A DNA stretch of 64,000 bases from Ceriagrion tenellum (lineage: Eukaryota > Arthropoda > Insecta > Odonata > Coenagrionidae): assembly GCA_963169105.1 (NCBI GenBank), contig OY720639.1:94810559-94874558 (forward strand), in the 5' to 3' direction. The position numbers and the translations under genes are program-made. Positions 1-11,980 of the stretch are shown piece by piece; the stretch's first letter is position 1, and the number at the start of each line of letters is the position of its first letter. A model generated the notes under the pieces. The model ran no database searches and had not been told where the DNA came from. It saw nothing but the letters and a program-made list of their open reading frames with translations.

Positions 1-295
1 GTGTAAAGATGTAAGGGATAAGCTTTTGGAAAGAGAAATGGTGACGTGTATTATGAGAGTGAATTTAACGGAGCTCAGTTCTTATTACGGTCACTTATTG
101 TGCGCGGAAAGAACGAGTTCTTGTACCAATCTGTTCGGTAATGTATCTCTCTTATTTTATCGCTTCTGTAAGACCTAGAGATGTAGTGAAGCGTCATGAT
201 AATATTCTCTGTGTCGCTCTGAAACACACCAGTTCTGGATTTTTCAAGTAAGCAAAGCACAGCGTGAAGCCTCCGAGTCTCTAGGGGCTCCCACC
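1..295 (+). repeat. Dispersed repeat family A, copy 1 (cut by window edge)
   Basis: This segment is closely similar to 20,940-21,250 and to the reverse complement of 39,500-39,750. All copies share the stretch around GCGCGGAAAGAACGAG and the one around AGACCTAGAGATG. The fuller copies start with a TACATCTACAT-type motif and a GC-rich ~40 bp block, an arrangement typical of arthropod LINE 3' ends. No coding frame is conserved. Calling it a LINE terminus is inference; the repeat itself is seen directly. Confidence 0.8.
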
Positions 296-1818
296 TTAAT
301 CCCTATATATTTTGCGAAACACTATATGTTCGCTCGTGGCAGTTATTATCGAAGCGTGCAGCTTTTCTCTGTATTTTATTAATTTTTTTGGTTAAATCTT
401 TATGACCAGGGTCCCAAATGCTCGCGGCCTAATCATTTGTTAATTGGGTGACCAGGGTCCCAAGTAATCAATTGTTATTTGAATGGCATTACAATGATAA
501 CCTTACGTGATACCTCTTCTTATAATAATAAGACTATTTAGATTCTATGACGACGATTCCATTACACTCATCTCTATTATTCTGAAACATCAAGCCAAAG
601 AGTCTACACGCAAGTAAGTGCTCAAAATCATTGTAAGAAGGGTGAAATGGAGTCCATTGTTTACCTAGTTACAAATCATCATGAAGCTGTTAAAAAGCTT
701 CCCACACCACTCATAGAGTCACTTTATGGATAGAATCTCACCCCTTTACTTCTGCTGTAAAAAAAACACTACTTTCATTGGTGACACTCCTCAGCTAAAA
801 TGGCAAGATTTAAATACAAAATACGCATTTTATTCAACGAATTAATTTCCAATATAACTTTTCCGACCACGTAGCCGAGTGTAGCGCCATATTTATCTAT
901 TAAATTAACGCAATTTGACTTGTTTTGGTAAATTTATGCTAATTATAAAACAACTGGGATTAACCGATGACTAAGTTCAATTGCCATTCTGTTCTCGGAG
1001 ATTTATGCTTCTTTTGAACACTCGTCCGACGAAAATAGCATAGGCATTAAGCAGATTAATAGACCATTTTTTTCTTTCTTGCATTTAAAACCATGTATTT
1101 TTAAGTTCAGTTTTCAAGAAACGCAGGATAGAGTTTTTCTCCTGACATCACACAGAGAACGCATTTTTCGGTAAGCAGTGAGAATATGAATAAAATGAAG
1201 AACAATTACTGTGATAGGGAGTGAACATTATCAGATACCTTAACCTTTTTACAAAAAATGAACGCCAGTGTCAGGAAATTGACCTCCAAACCCAGAACAA
1301 CGATTTAGCATACGAGGGCTTGATCGCCCGCATGAGTGCCTCCCTAATGTGGCAACAAGAGTCTGTTGACTCCGTCCTGTAGCAAACAAACGAAAACCAT
1401 CAGTCAGCTGCAAATTGGAAGTCTTAAAAGTAATTAGAGGTGTCAAGGAGTGACTCAACACGCAGGAAGCCGGACCCACTTCCTCAAGGGGTACAAGAGG
1501 GAAACGTTTACCCCTTTTGCGACCCCCACCAATTCGACAAATCACGTGCTGATGGCTCCACGGGGATGTAAGGAGCCCATAATTGAGAGGTGCACGAAAC
1601 CCTCTCGCGTGCACTTCGACCATTTCATTCGGATCGATCAGAGACCCGGGAACAAGGAGTGAATATTTTGTCTCGATGTCGCCAAAAGATTCACCCTGTT
1701 TACTTCTCCGCGCGATAAATTTACATCCTGCAATACGTACATTTTAAAACTTCGGCCCGCTGAAAACGGAGAACAAAATAAGGCAGAGCACACCATGGTT
1801 TTAGGTATTGCTATTACA
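296..1818. other. AT-rich spacer, no supported gene
   Basis: No recognisable domain, RNA gene or strong repeat was seen. The part from about 1,255 to 1,670 is richer in GC and has overlapping open frames on both strands, but none resembles a known family. The short string ATGAACGCCAGTG at about 1,258 recurs near 58,460, which hints at a repeat. Confidence 0.5.
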
Positions 1819-2376
1819 TTAAGATAGTTTGAGCCAGATAGTTCCCAAGTTATAATGAAGGCAACATTCGAATTATACATTTCAATTTAAGCAATTTTAG
1901 GAAGCATGAATTAAACACTGCATTATAAATTGTGCAATAATACACTTTTATTTCACAAATTCTAAATAATCAAATAAAAATATCTACATAAGTCTTTGAT
2001 TTGACTCATTTTGTCAAACGGTACTTTCAAAACTCCTTTACAACGGAACGTTTTTTGTCATCCTGAAATAATTACTGCAGTAACTTTGTGATTTATTTTA
2101 AAAAATAATCGTAAAACATACAAACGACACACACTAAACTTTTTAACGAGAGCTAAGTGCTAGGAATGCCTCATTGTCTAAATAAGGACTCTCTGGAGTG
2201 CATACACCTATAATTTCCCATGTTAAGGGCTGGTATTATCTGTCAAAAATCTCGGAAAATTTCGGTAAGGGGCTGATATTTTTGGTGTCCTTGGAAGAAT
2301 AAGATATTTTTCATTAAAATGAGACCAAATTCATTGATTTCTAGGTGAAATGATATTACACTCAAACTACCTCAAG
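1819..2376 (-). mobile_element. Family B TIR element, copy 1
   Basis: This ~558 bp unit is homologous along its length to the reverse complements of 7,502-8,059 and 20,033-20,590. Its ends are imperfect inverted repeats of TTAAGGTAGTTTGAGCGA type. No transposase frame is present, so it behaves as a non-autonomous DNA transposon. A fixed TSD was not resolved, partly because the terminal TTAA is itself repeated; a TTAA-type target is possible but unproven. Confidence 0.7.
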
Positions 2377-3489
2377 GTAATACTTACTATTCATAATGCC
2401 AACATTAGAAATAAAAAATGTTTCAGGAAAAACTCTCACCTATAGTTGATGCATTGAACAATAGCCTCTTATTAAGAAAATTATAACAAGACAACGGATC
2501 GAGATGCATTTGAAAAAATATCTAATAAGACAAAATATATCTCCAGTACTAACTAGGCCTAGTAACTAGTAAGGCAAGGATTCAAGGTGCTTTCATGCCA
2601 ACAAGAATATTTTAGACAAAATCTTTTATCCTCTTGACTATCTAACCGATCCCTTAATAAGTGAGTACATTCAAATAATCTTCGACATCACGTCCTAACT
2701 GCAGAAGAACATTGAGCTCATTCATTTATCTTCTGAGTCAGTAACAAAAACTCGATGAAAATTAAATAAAAAATAATAAACAGTTCACTAATAAAAACGA
2801 ATGATTAGTACCACGATACCAATGACGGTGCATACCGCAATTTCCGCGTCTAATATATTGAAATTTATCCTAAGATATCAAGAGTAATGTACAAAGATAT
2901 TTTACTTTAGACTTACAGAATACGAAAAATAAATGAAATAAGGTAATCTTCTGTACCGACAAGTTCCATAAGCCTTTCGTTGAAACGATGCTGTCTTCTA
3001 AGCAAACATCAGACACCCTTTACCCTCTCTGTATACTATAGAACTTCCAATCATAAAATCCTCTATCTTCTATTAAAACTTTCGACGTCTATTATTCTTT
3101 AGCTCCCTCTTCAGTAGCTCCACTCAACATGGACTACAATTAGCTTCATTTAATATCTGAGGCATCGATATCAATACTCCACCAGTCAATTGTAAGAGTC
3201 TCTTAAACTCAATTTTAAAAAGATTAACATCCTTGATGAGATCACTCCCTAAGGTGACGTCCACCCGTAGACTCAAAATAAGAGACTGGTTTACCTGGAA
3301 AGCATCTCGCTCGAGCGTGCACCGTCACGTAAATTTAGATAAGGTAATTAGTTAATCAGCTACGAGCCCACTTAAGAAGAATGCAATGGTTACCTTCAAT
3401 AAACCTCAAACTGATCGATGGGAAAAATGATTAAAATCGTTTACGAAAGTCTCATTTAGACTTTGTTTACCGGACGTTTAATATATTTC
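2377..3489. other. AT-rich spacer, nothing recognised
   Basis: Stops are dense in all frames, and no tRNA-like boxes, long inverted repeats or homology to other parts of the window were noticed. Confidence 0.5.
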
Positions 3490-4045
3490 ACTCGAGCCAA
3501 ACAATTACGGTAGAAACGATCACAGACATAAGATTGAGGAAACAGAATGCAGAACCGATACATTTAGACAGCTATTTTTTCCGTGTACAATGAGTGACCA
3601 TTATTGTTGCGATTGACCAGTCCTAAGGGACTTTGACCCCATACTGGATAAAGTTGGTTTGGCACTTGAGCTAAATATCTTAACATCATTATTAGCAACT
3701 CATTCCGCATGAAATTTCTGGTATAATATAGCTCTGGCATTATATAGTACCCTGTACTACTATTTATCAGTCGCAATAATGATACTAACAAGTAGTCAGT
3801 TGTAGCTTAAATAGTGAAGTGCATGGTAGCATGTTCTTGTACGTAGCACTCTCCTCGTTTCTGGTCTGACCGCGCATTGCCGTTCTGACTGCTATTGGCC
3901 TGCGCCTGGCATCCGGTCAAGTGTGCGCGGTTCTGATTACAGCTGGAACGAGTGCTGCATGTCTGATGTGGAATCGCCCCGTGCCACACATCCTAATGGT
4001 GGCTTGAATAGTATTTCGTAGATGTGGATGTGTATTAGAAGAAAT
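3490..4045 (-). repeat. Dispersed repeat family C, copy 1
   Basis: Reverse-complemented, this aligns over ~550 bp with 49,605-50,190. Shared landmarks are the GC-rich block with GTGTGGCACGGGG, a block with CAGGCGCAGGCC, a CATGCAGTGCACTACTTAA-like string and a TGTGATCGTTTCTACC-like string. One end has the degenerate TACATCTACAT microsatellite often found at the 3' end of arthropod LINEs. The two copies are clearly diverged, so the insertions are old. No reading frame is conserved. Confidence 0.8.
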
Positions 4046-4762
4046 AGGATTAAATTATCATCATGCCAAGTAATGCCGGTATACAATGCTGAAAAAGAGC
4101 GACGTGCCGAGTGATGACCTCACTTCATTGAAACATCATCTTCCAATTATGAGAATGCCACTCACTATCTCGTGAGGAGATATAATTATAAGCACAAATT
4201 TTCATGCATGTTTTGTATGTTTTTTTTTCTGAGAGATAATCTAAAAAATTCCATTGAAAATACAGTTTAGGTTCAATAAATAAAGAATAACTCATAATAA
4301 AAATGATGTAATGGTGTACAGTTCCACTATGCTTTCATGCTGTCTATAGGATTCGATGTGTATAGCGTCATTTTCAAGACAAATAGAAGAAAAAAATTTC
4401 AAATGCGAACCTTAACACCAACTCAAGTAAGAGGGGGTGTGGGAAGAGGAAACGTGGGAGAGGAGGGAAGGATGAGTAATGGAAGTTTATGGGTTCAGAG
4501 AAGGACAATGAGGGAAGCGGAAGGAAGGTCAGATGATGATGACATCAAGATGAGGAAGAAGGGTTCGGAAGAAAGAAGTCGGATTTTAAAACTGTGGTCA
4601 ATATTGGGGAACATTTAAATTCCGTCATCTCGTTTAAAATATAAAATTCAGGTGAAAGAGAAAAATTAGTGATTTCTAGGATTCCTAAGACATCCGGTTG
4701 AAAACCAATGTCAAATACATGTACAAAATATAATTAATATAATAAATAAAATATTATTAAAA
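4046..4762. other. Spacer with one purine-rich open frame
   Basis: A purine-rich stretch at about 4,430-4,600 leaves a 93-codon frame on the plus strand. It reads as low-complexity charged sequence (E, R, G, K) and I do not regard it as a gene. Nothing else was recognised. Confidence 0.45.
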
Positions 4763-4966
4763 TCACACTTGGGTCCCATTTCTATGAAATGCTTTGCGAA
4801 ATTCGACTTGAAATCTTAAGAGTTTAGAACTCCTTTTATGTTTTTCAACTCGAGTTCTAAATTTTCGGCTCGTTTGATCCACATACACACCGTCACACTC
4901 GTCACACCTAAGAGTATAGACACCACTTTTTCTTGAGGCAACACTCTGTCCATCGTTTAATAACAC
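4763..4966 (-). pseudogene. Penelope-like element GIY-YIG endonuclease fragment
   Basis: The minus strand encodes 67 residues including KSGVYTLRCDECDGVYVDQT. This matches the start of the GIY-YIG nuclease domain at the C-terminus of Penelope-like retroelements, where SGVYxLxCxxC...YIGQT is typical. The second half of the signature has YVDQT where YVGQT or YIGQT is expected, so a key glycine is lost. The frame ends 3' before the rest of the nuclease, and only short, stop-interrupted similarity precedes it up to about 5,100. I read it as a dead fragment. The role of the intact enzyme is target DNA cleavage for reverse transcription. Assignment to the family is fairly secure; the exact clade is not. 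Confidence 0.65.
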
Positions 4967-7501
4967 TTTTTTCTGTATACCGTTTTAAATATGAATTATT
5001 CCATCTCGTCGTTCCACAACGTAACGCCACAATCAACTGATTTGAATAAAGAATGGTTGACGATATTTAATTTAGCGATTGTTTTTAACTGATTGAAGAG
5101 CCTCGCCGCTTACTCTGAGTGCATTTTGCTGGAAATAACTCCCCACATTCAATTAGAATTCGAATAATAGGGCTGATTAGAGACTTCATTTCATTAACAT
5201 TTAATTTCTGTGAAGTATACTCATCCGTCATGCATTTTTTACCAAAATGACTCACTACATGATGTATAAATACATTATTAACCCCTATATTACGCCAAAT
5301 TTTCCCCAAAAACTACCATAGACTCATGACTCATCCGTTAAAAGTGTAATATGAATATGTAGTAACAATAAAGCTTTCCAGAAATACAAAATTCAGTCTC
5401 TTGCGGCAGTTCGAGGGCATTTGTTTCCCAATAGCACCACAATGGAGATAATTTTGATATCACTCCGTGCTATCAAAACCTGAGGCTACATTTTATTTCT
5501 ATTCAGTAGCATATATGGACTGGAGCTATGGATGCTTCCCCGCTTAGTACCTAGCCTTCAAATGTACACGGCATCAATCATTCCTTCCAAGTAATTGGAG
5601 CTGGGCAATTACTCGTTACGGTGTAATTACTCCCGTACGTAGGCTAAACGAAATTGCCCGTCCTAGGACGTCGAATTGAACTACAGCCTTTTGTTGCGCT
5701 CAGGATTTTGCATCGTAATACAGCGAAAATCTCATTAATTTGGCATCGACATTGTGCCCAACCATCCATGGATTCGCGAATGAATCACAGCAGTAACACC
5801 ATCTCGGTGCGAAGCCAACCTGCGTGTTTTCCCCGAATCTTTCTTTTTTTTGCTTTTAGTTTCCAATTGCAGCAATGTTTTCATGGTTATCAACGATGAA
5901 ATTTCCAAGTTTATTGACAGTAGAAGTTAAAGCTTATACTATGACCATAAAGAGAAGTGAATTCTCAATACATTAAATATTTAAATTCAGAGACGAAGTC
6001 GTGAAAAAATTCCTCCTCTATTATCTGAGCAAAAGAAACAAATGAAACCTATTTATCATGCTACCCTATGATAAATGAATATTATTGCGACAAAAATAAA
6101 TTTAAAAATTTGGTGTTTCCCCAATTAAGTTTTTACGTTCCTCTCTTTTTTGAGTTTATGGCCAAAAGCCTGTTTCACGCATTAAAAGCGACTGGCCGCG
6201 CAAAGGATAAAAGGACAACACAAGGTAAGATGCAAGACCATTGAGACCAAACCGTTAGCCATTCACCACAAAAAATCTTCACCGAAATCCGAAACCTGGG
6301 TCCCAACGTAGCCTTTCCCATTACACTTTCAGCCGTGTCCGTACTCAAATCCGAAATAAATAAAGTGATTTATTTGAACAGGGAGTTACCAATTTAAGGT
6401 AAGTAAAACTGTTAATTTCCCAACTGAATTACCTCAATTTGATATTGTGTCTTTGCATCCGTAAGTTTAAGATTGATCCAACTATTAGAGAATTACTGCA
6501 CTTAATTTTGTTCACATAATGAATTCATTTTAAATTTTTACTGGATAAGTTCACGAGTGTGATTATGCTCGAGTTCAACTGTATTAAGATTAGTCAATAC
6601 TTGCTAAAGTACCTGTAACTAGAACTTTTGAGGCATATTTACTCCAATATCCGTAATATCATCCTCCAATAATTTGATAGAATCGAGGAGAGGTATGGGA
6701 CTAGAAATGTTTACAGATATCACCCGACAACATTGACACCAATGAGCAAAATTCCAATGCAACGGTCTCCTTTTCATCAAGACTTATCAAAAGAAATGTT
6801 CAATAAGCAGCTTAATTTTTTCTACAGCAAGCCACGTATGTTTTTCCACGAACAAGTAAATTTCATGCTGCACAAACATATGTGTATATAACGATATTAT
6901 ACTCGCAATTGTAAATACATCCAAAGAGCCTCGGTCTCTGAGTTTCCCATTTCCTTCATCTTTAAGTCTTCTCGGAGCCTCCGAGTTTCACCTCCTTCCG
7001 TAGATTGGGAATATAGGATGATTCGTTAGGTCCCGTATCTGAGTAAAAGGTTCACCCTTTCGCTCACTTGTTTACGGTCTCGACCCGAAACGAACTTTCG
7101 GCAGCGGGTTAGAATCTAGGGGAAGGTTTCGAAGGCATTCCGATAGCCGTTAATCCCGCTTAAGCTTTCGTCGTGATCAAACAAGGTGACGAACGATGTG
7201 GCCGGCTGCGAACGGCCCCATAACGGGGGTGGGACTGATTTTTTTTCTTCCTTCTGGTCCTGTTCAAATTTATGGCGAGCGAAGGAGATACTTCCTGTGT
7301 ATCTGAATCTTCTACCGTCCTGCTCCCTCCAGCATTCTGTTTCGGTTCCCTCGAAACATTGACAAAATACTTGAACTACAAATTTAAAACAGGAAAGTAT
7401 AAATAAAAAATCTAGTAATAACTGTGTTCGGAATAGGAAAACTCCTGAAGATGTTATGCTGTTTTGCATTGTAAGAAGGAAAATACTAAAAATGAGCTAA
7501 T
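4967..7501. other. AT-rich spacer, no supported gene
   Basis: Several 74-117 codon open frames occur (for example about 5,085-5,309 and 7,116-7,469, both minus), but none shows a domain I can name. Part of 4,967-5,100 may extend the Penelope fragment upstream. Stretches near 7,030-7,340 are moderately GC-rich. Confidence 0.45.
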
Positions 7502-8059
7502 TTAAGGTAGTTTGTGCGAAATATCTTTTCACCAATAAATCAATGAATTGGGTCTCATTTTAACGAAAAACATCTTACTCTTCCAAAGATACCAAAATAT
7601 CAGCCTCTTACTAAACTACTTTCTGAGATTTTTGACAAATAATACCGGCTCCTTTACATGGGAAACAGTAGTTGTACGCACTACAGAGAGACCTTTAAAA
7701 AATAAGGAACTTATTACACCAAGACCTCGTCATAAAAGTTAGTGTGTATAGTTTGTATGTTTTCTAAACTATGTTTGAAAATAAATAATTTAGTCACCGC
7801 AGTTTTTTTCAGATTTGTAAAGAAACTTTGTGAAGGAGTATTAAACGTACCGCGTGAAAAAAATGAGTCAAATCAAAGACATGCGAAGACATTTTTATTT
7901 GACTACCTAGAATATCAGTCATATAACGTGTCGGTATATTATTACATTCTTAACAAAATAGTATTTAATTCATGCTTCTACAGCTGCTGAAATTAACACG
8001 TATAATTCGAATATGGTCTCCATTATGACTAGGGAACTATCTCGCTCAAAATACCTTAA
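7502..8059 (+). mobile_element. Family B TIR element, copy 2
   Basis: The ends are TTAAGGTAGTTTGTGCGAA on the left and the reverse complement of TTAAGGTATTTTGAGCGAG on the right, about 558 bp apart. The interior matches copy 1 (reversed) and copy 4. The terminal ~120 bp on the right (from about 7,940) is also homologous to the repeat unit of the tandem array at 58.5-61.4 kb. No transposase is encoded. Confidence 0.75.
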
Positions 8060-8514
8060 GGGCGGATTTTGGAAATTCAGTAAGATTAAAAAACGGAGGG
8101 AGAAAGAAACTGGTAAGATATTATGATCATTTTGACAATAAAGGGAAATATCGATTACACTATTTTTCCGCGAAGCAAAAACGGGATGTTTTGTGATTTG
8201 TATAAATGCAATTTTGAAGGATTTTTGTGATCTTGAAAAAAATTGCTGCGCTGACAATATGATTTATTGTCCAAAATAATTGAAAAAACATACCAACTAC
8301 ACACAGTAAATTTTTTGACCAAGATAGTTGTTAAAAATCCCTCATTTTTTTAAATCTCTCTCTCTGGAGTGCATACATCGTAAAAAAGCTGGGGAAAGCA
8401 GTTCGATTCGGGCTGATGGTTCGGTTCCTTTTGAAGGGTAAGATGTTTTTCTCTAAAATGGGTCCAAATTTATTGATTTCTACGTTAAATGATATTTCGC
8501 TAAAACTACCCTAA
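8060..8514 (-). mobile_element. Family B element, copy 3, inverted next to copy 2
   Basis: It starts directly after copy 2 and is homologous to copy 1 in the same orientation. It ends with GATATTTCGCTAAAACTACC, the reverse complement of the family terminus. Together with copy 2 it forms a ~1.0 kb imperfect palindrome with the family terminus at each outer edge. It is ~100 bp shorter than the other copies, lacking the terminal part at the junction. Confidence 0.65.
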
Positions 8515-11349
8515 CAGATAATTTACTAATTACAAAAAGGGTAATAAATGGGAAGTCAGATTCTTTCCTTTACAAGGAAATATGCTCTAATATATTTATT
8601 ACTTTTATCACTGTGTAGAGTACCAATGGGAAATTCAGCTAGTATGCCATAAATACGAATTCGCCCTATGAATAATAGGATTATCATCTTGATTATGACA
8701 CGAAAAAGTTGAAACTGGTCGAGGGTAGTTATCAATAAAACTGTGGAAGCTAAAAAGTTTAGCTAAATAATTACACAGTGCGCAAATACACTTGCTCCAG
8801 GAATTCAGAAAATAAATTAATGACGAAGATAAATAGAAAGCACAGACACAGCACTTCCTCGTCACCAATTTCATTGTGGCCTCATTAGCCCAAATCTTAC
8901 GCGCTAGTTACTTGCGACTAAAATTTAACAGTGAAAAACAAGGCAAACGCAGAAAATATAACTCAATAATCCATTAATGGCCGGATGCAAGAGCATTTAG
9001 TTATGGAATCAATAGTGAATCTCATAAAAATATTAGGATTGCTGGAGCAAATCTACTACCTATGTAACTTATTTACCAATAGTTAATAGCTTCGAATATT
9101 TTATCTAATCTGCTACCTCCGGATACAATTTATGAAAGTTTAACCTATGAATAATTTCTAATGCACATAATAATTAGTCATTAAGAGTAAACAAAATGGC
9201 CATTTGTCTGAAAACATCTCATTTATCTAGTAATTACGTCTCCAAGCGGTTCATTCGTATCCGCCATCTTGCCTACTTATGAAACTCATAACTCCATGCA
9301 ATAAGTTATGAAACCAATAAATTTATCGAATGTTTCTGCAATACTTACTGAATGGTTACCATGGCTTATGGGTCCCATAACTTAAGAGGATGTATATGTT
9401 CCGTTCCTACTACTGGTCATTAAGCATACAAAATTGACAATCGATATAAGAACCTAGAACTATGGTGCAGTCAGGCTTCCCAAAGAAAATAGGCGTCAGG
9501 CTATGGGAAAGCGTGACTCTTCCACTGTAATTTAGAATTTAGTGCATTCCGTTGAGCAGGCCAATTCCCGCAAACATTCATTCGAGTGGCGCGAAACAAA
9601 TTTATAGTTCCGGTGGCAAAGCCCAGCAGTAACTTCATCCCCAGGACTACTTGAACGAATAGTAACCGTTGTAATCTAGCTTTCTTTCCCAATAAAGTTA
9701 CGCTCCTCCTCCTGCTTAAATGCGTAATCCTAATCAACCGTTGAATTACTGCGCCGAGGAGGTGCCCAAAAACTTGGGGTCTTTTTGTGCAGTCAATTTC
9801 ACATGAAAAAGTACTATTTACATTGCCACATTGCAGTTCATTACTATTCCGAAGAAATATTTCAGCCTTGTATAATTTCCGCACAGGAAAAGCGCAATTA
9901 CCACACAATCACTTCCTATTTTCGAAAGTAAAATTACAGATTTTCCACACAAAAGTAAAATTTTAGCGTCTGAGTTATGTTCCAATATCAAATAATATGG
10001 ACTAGGAACCAAACTGTCAGAAATAACCAAAGTGGAGTACAACACTCCCAAGAATAACATCGCAAAAGGTTTTTCCTACGGTGAGAGATTCATTCCTTGA
10101 CATGCCAATGATAAAGCTTTCAAAGAGGTGTACCATATTTAAAATTTCGCATATTTCGGGAGGGATAAAATCGCTTACTGACAGACAAATTATATGACGG
10201 TGGGAAAATTAATCACAAGTGTAGGTAATCCTGTGAGGCAGTGGATGATCGCATCGCTTCATTGGATGCCTCCATTTCAAACCAGTCAATTACCGTATCA
10301 CTGGTGTACTTGAAGCAAGGATGCTCTCTGCAACGGGCAGCAGCTGCTACAGACGTGACTGCAATTCAATACAATCCACCAGTAAATCGCATTTTCACTC
10401 TGTAGGTCAACCTCATGAGGCAATGATAGATAAAGAAAGGAATGTTTGTTTTTCTATTATAGCCCCGAAGCACAACAGTGTATCTGCTCCCTTTGCCCCG
10501 CACTCAATTCACGAAGTATTTCACAGAGCGTCAAGCCCTTGGAATTCATTCCATTCATTAAAAATATATGAATCGTTTATTTTTGGAAAAGAGCAAGGAA
10601 TTTTAAGCCAACTAAATAACCATTAATTAATTAAATGATGGGAAGAGAAACGTAATAATTTACTTATCCACCAATTCCCACGATTATTCTTCAATCTTTC
10701 AGAATTTTATAAAATGTTGATAGGTCTTCTCCACTCAAAATCAGATCGATTTTTTTATCGCTCTCCTTAAAAAATTAACTAAAATAGAAGTATGCGGTAC
10801 TCTATCGCATTAATAACTTTAATGAACCTTGTGCAACTTTTAGTCCACCAACTAATTCAGATAAAAGCAAATAATACAGAAAAAAATGTCGCTATTAATA
10901 CCGCATTATTTTATCGCCGCTAAATTGTATTTATACCGAGATAGCCATGGCGACAAACGTATAGGTACTAGTTAGCGGGCTGAATGAATGCGCCACGTCA
11001 CGCAACCCAGCTCGAGAAATTAAATTATGCAGCCCAAAAACATAAAAATAGAATCACTTTATACCAAAAATACCCACCTTTTAAGCTCCACTTCGGTCCG
11101 ATGGGGGACTAAATGTTTTATTCGAGGCAAAATGCGAAAATAGAGAGAGGAAAGGCTTTTGACTTCATCGGACTCTTTTATTTCGGAGAGAATTTTTAAC
11201 GAGTCGGTGACCCTATGACGTGAGGTCGGGAAATGCAATTGACGGGTGAAGGCAAGCATGAAAGAAAGAGGGTAAGGAAAGGCGAAGGATAATTTACCCC
11301 TACCTTGCGACCGTTTTAAACGGCCCTTACCTCGGTGCTAAAATCATCG
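8515..11349. other. AT-rich spacer, no supported gene
   Basis: I see no domain in the longest frames (for example 9,501-9,908 minus, 135 codons, and 10,321-10,626 plus). There are no tRNA-like boxes and no repeat shared with the rest of the window that I could confirm. Confidence 0.45.
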
Positions 11350-11980
11350 TTGGTTGCATAATCCTAAGGTTGAATGACTGCAGCCCTCCACCCTTCCCTG
11401 TCTAATGCTAGTTTGCTTAACTCCTGGTATCTCTCCCTATGTATTTCCTCTTTATTTGGTCCATGAACTTATTCGTGGATCTTCCTCTGGGGATTTTTCC
11501 TTCCAATTTGCCTTCAATTATGTTCCTCACAAACCCACTGTGTCTTAGAGTGTGTCCTATCCACCTTGTTCTTCATTTTTCTATGGTGTTCCATATAGTA
11601 CTCTCCTCTTCTACTCTTCTGTACACTTCATCATTTCTAATTTTGTCCGTCCATTTGATTTTCAGCATCCTCCACCAGCACCAAATTTCTAAGGCTTCAA
11701 TTCTGTTCTGGTCAGATTTTCCAATGGTCCATGCTTCCGATCCATAGAGTGCCACGCTCCACACGAATGTTTTCACATACTGTTTCCCGGTTTGTAGTCC
11801 TATCTTCTAAGAGTACAGCAGTTGTCTTTTTCCCATGAACGCCCTATTAGCCTGAGCTAATCTCCGCTTGATGTCCGTTGTACTTCTTCCTTCCTTTGGT
11901 AAGGTTGCTTCCGAGATAGGTGAAGGAATCAACTTGCTTTAATTTCTCTCCTCTCAAGGTGTCTTCTACATTCCGTGCTA
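11350..11980 (-). pseudogene. RTE-like LINE, C-terminal and 3' end fragment
   Basis: The minus strand carries the region after the reverse transcriptase of an RTE/BovB-like LINE: a start like SFTYLGSN, then VALYGSEAWTIGKSDQNR, EIWCWWRMLKIKW and a GWRAA-like end near 11,390. The frame is broken several times. The same 3' region recurs at 43,385-43,985 (plus), 47,041-47,495, 48,150-48,477 and, more decayed, 13,640-14,055. Such 5'-truncated 3' ends are what target-primed reverse transcription leaves. The RTE assignment rests on the YLGS...LYGSE...RRML motif order known for that clade. Confidence 0.8.

Noticed and set aside
1249..1662. Overlapping frames of 124 and 70 codons as a gene
   Set aside because: Both strands are open over the same GC-richer stretch, and neither translation resembles a known family.
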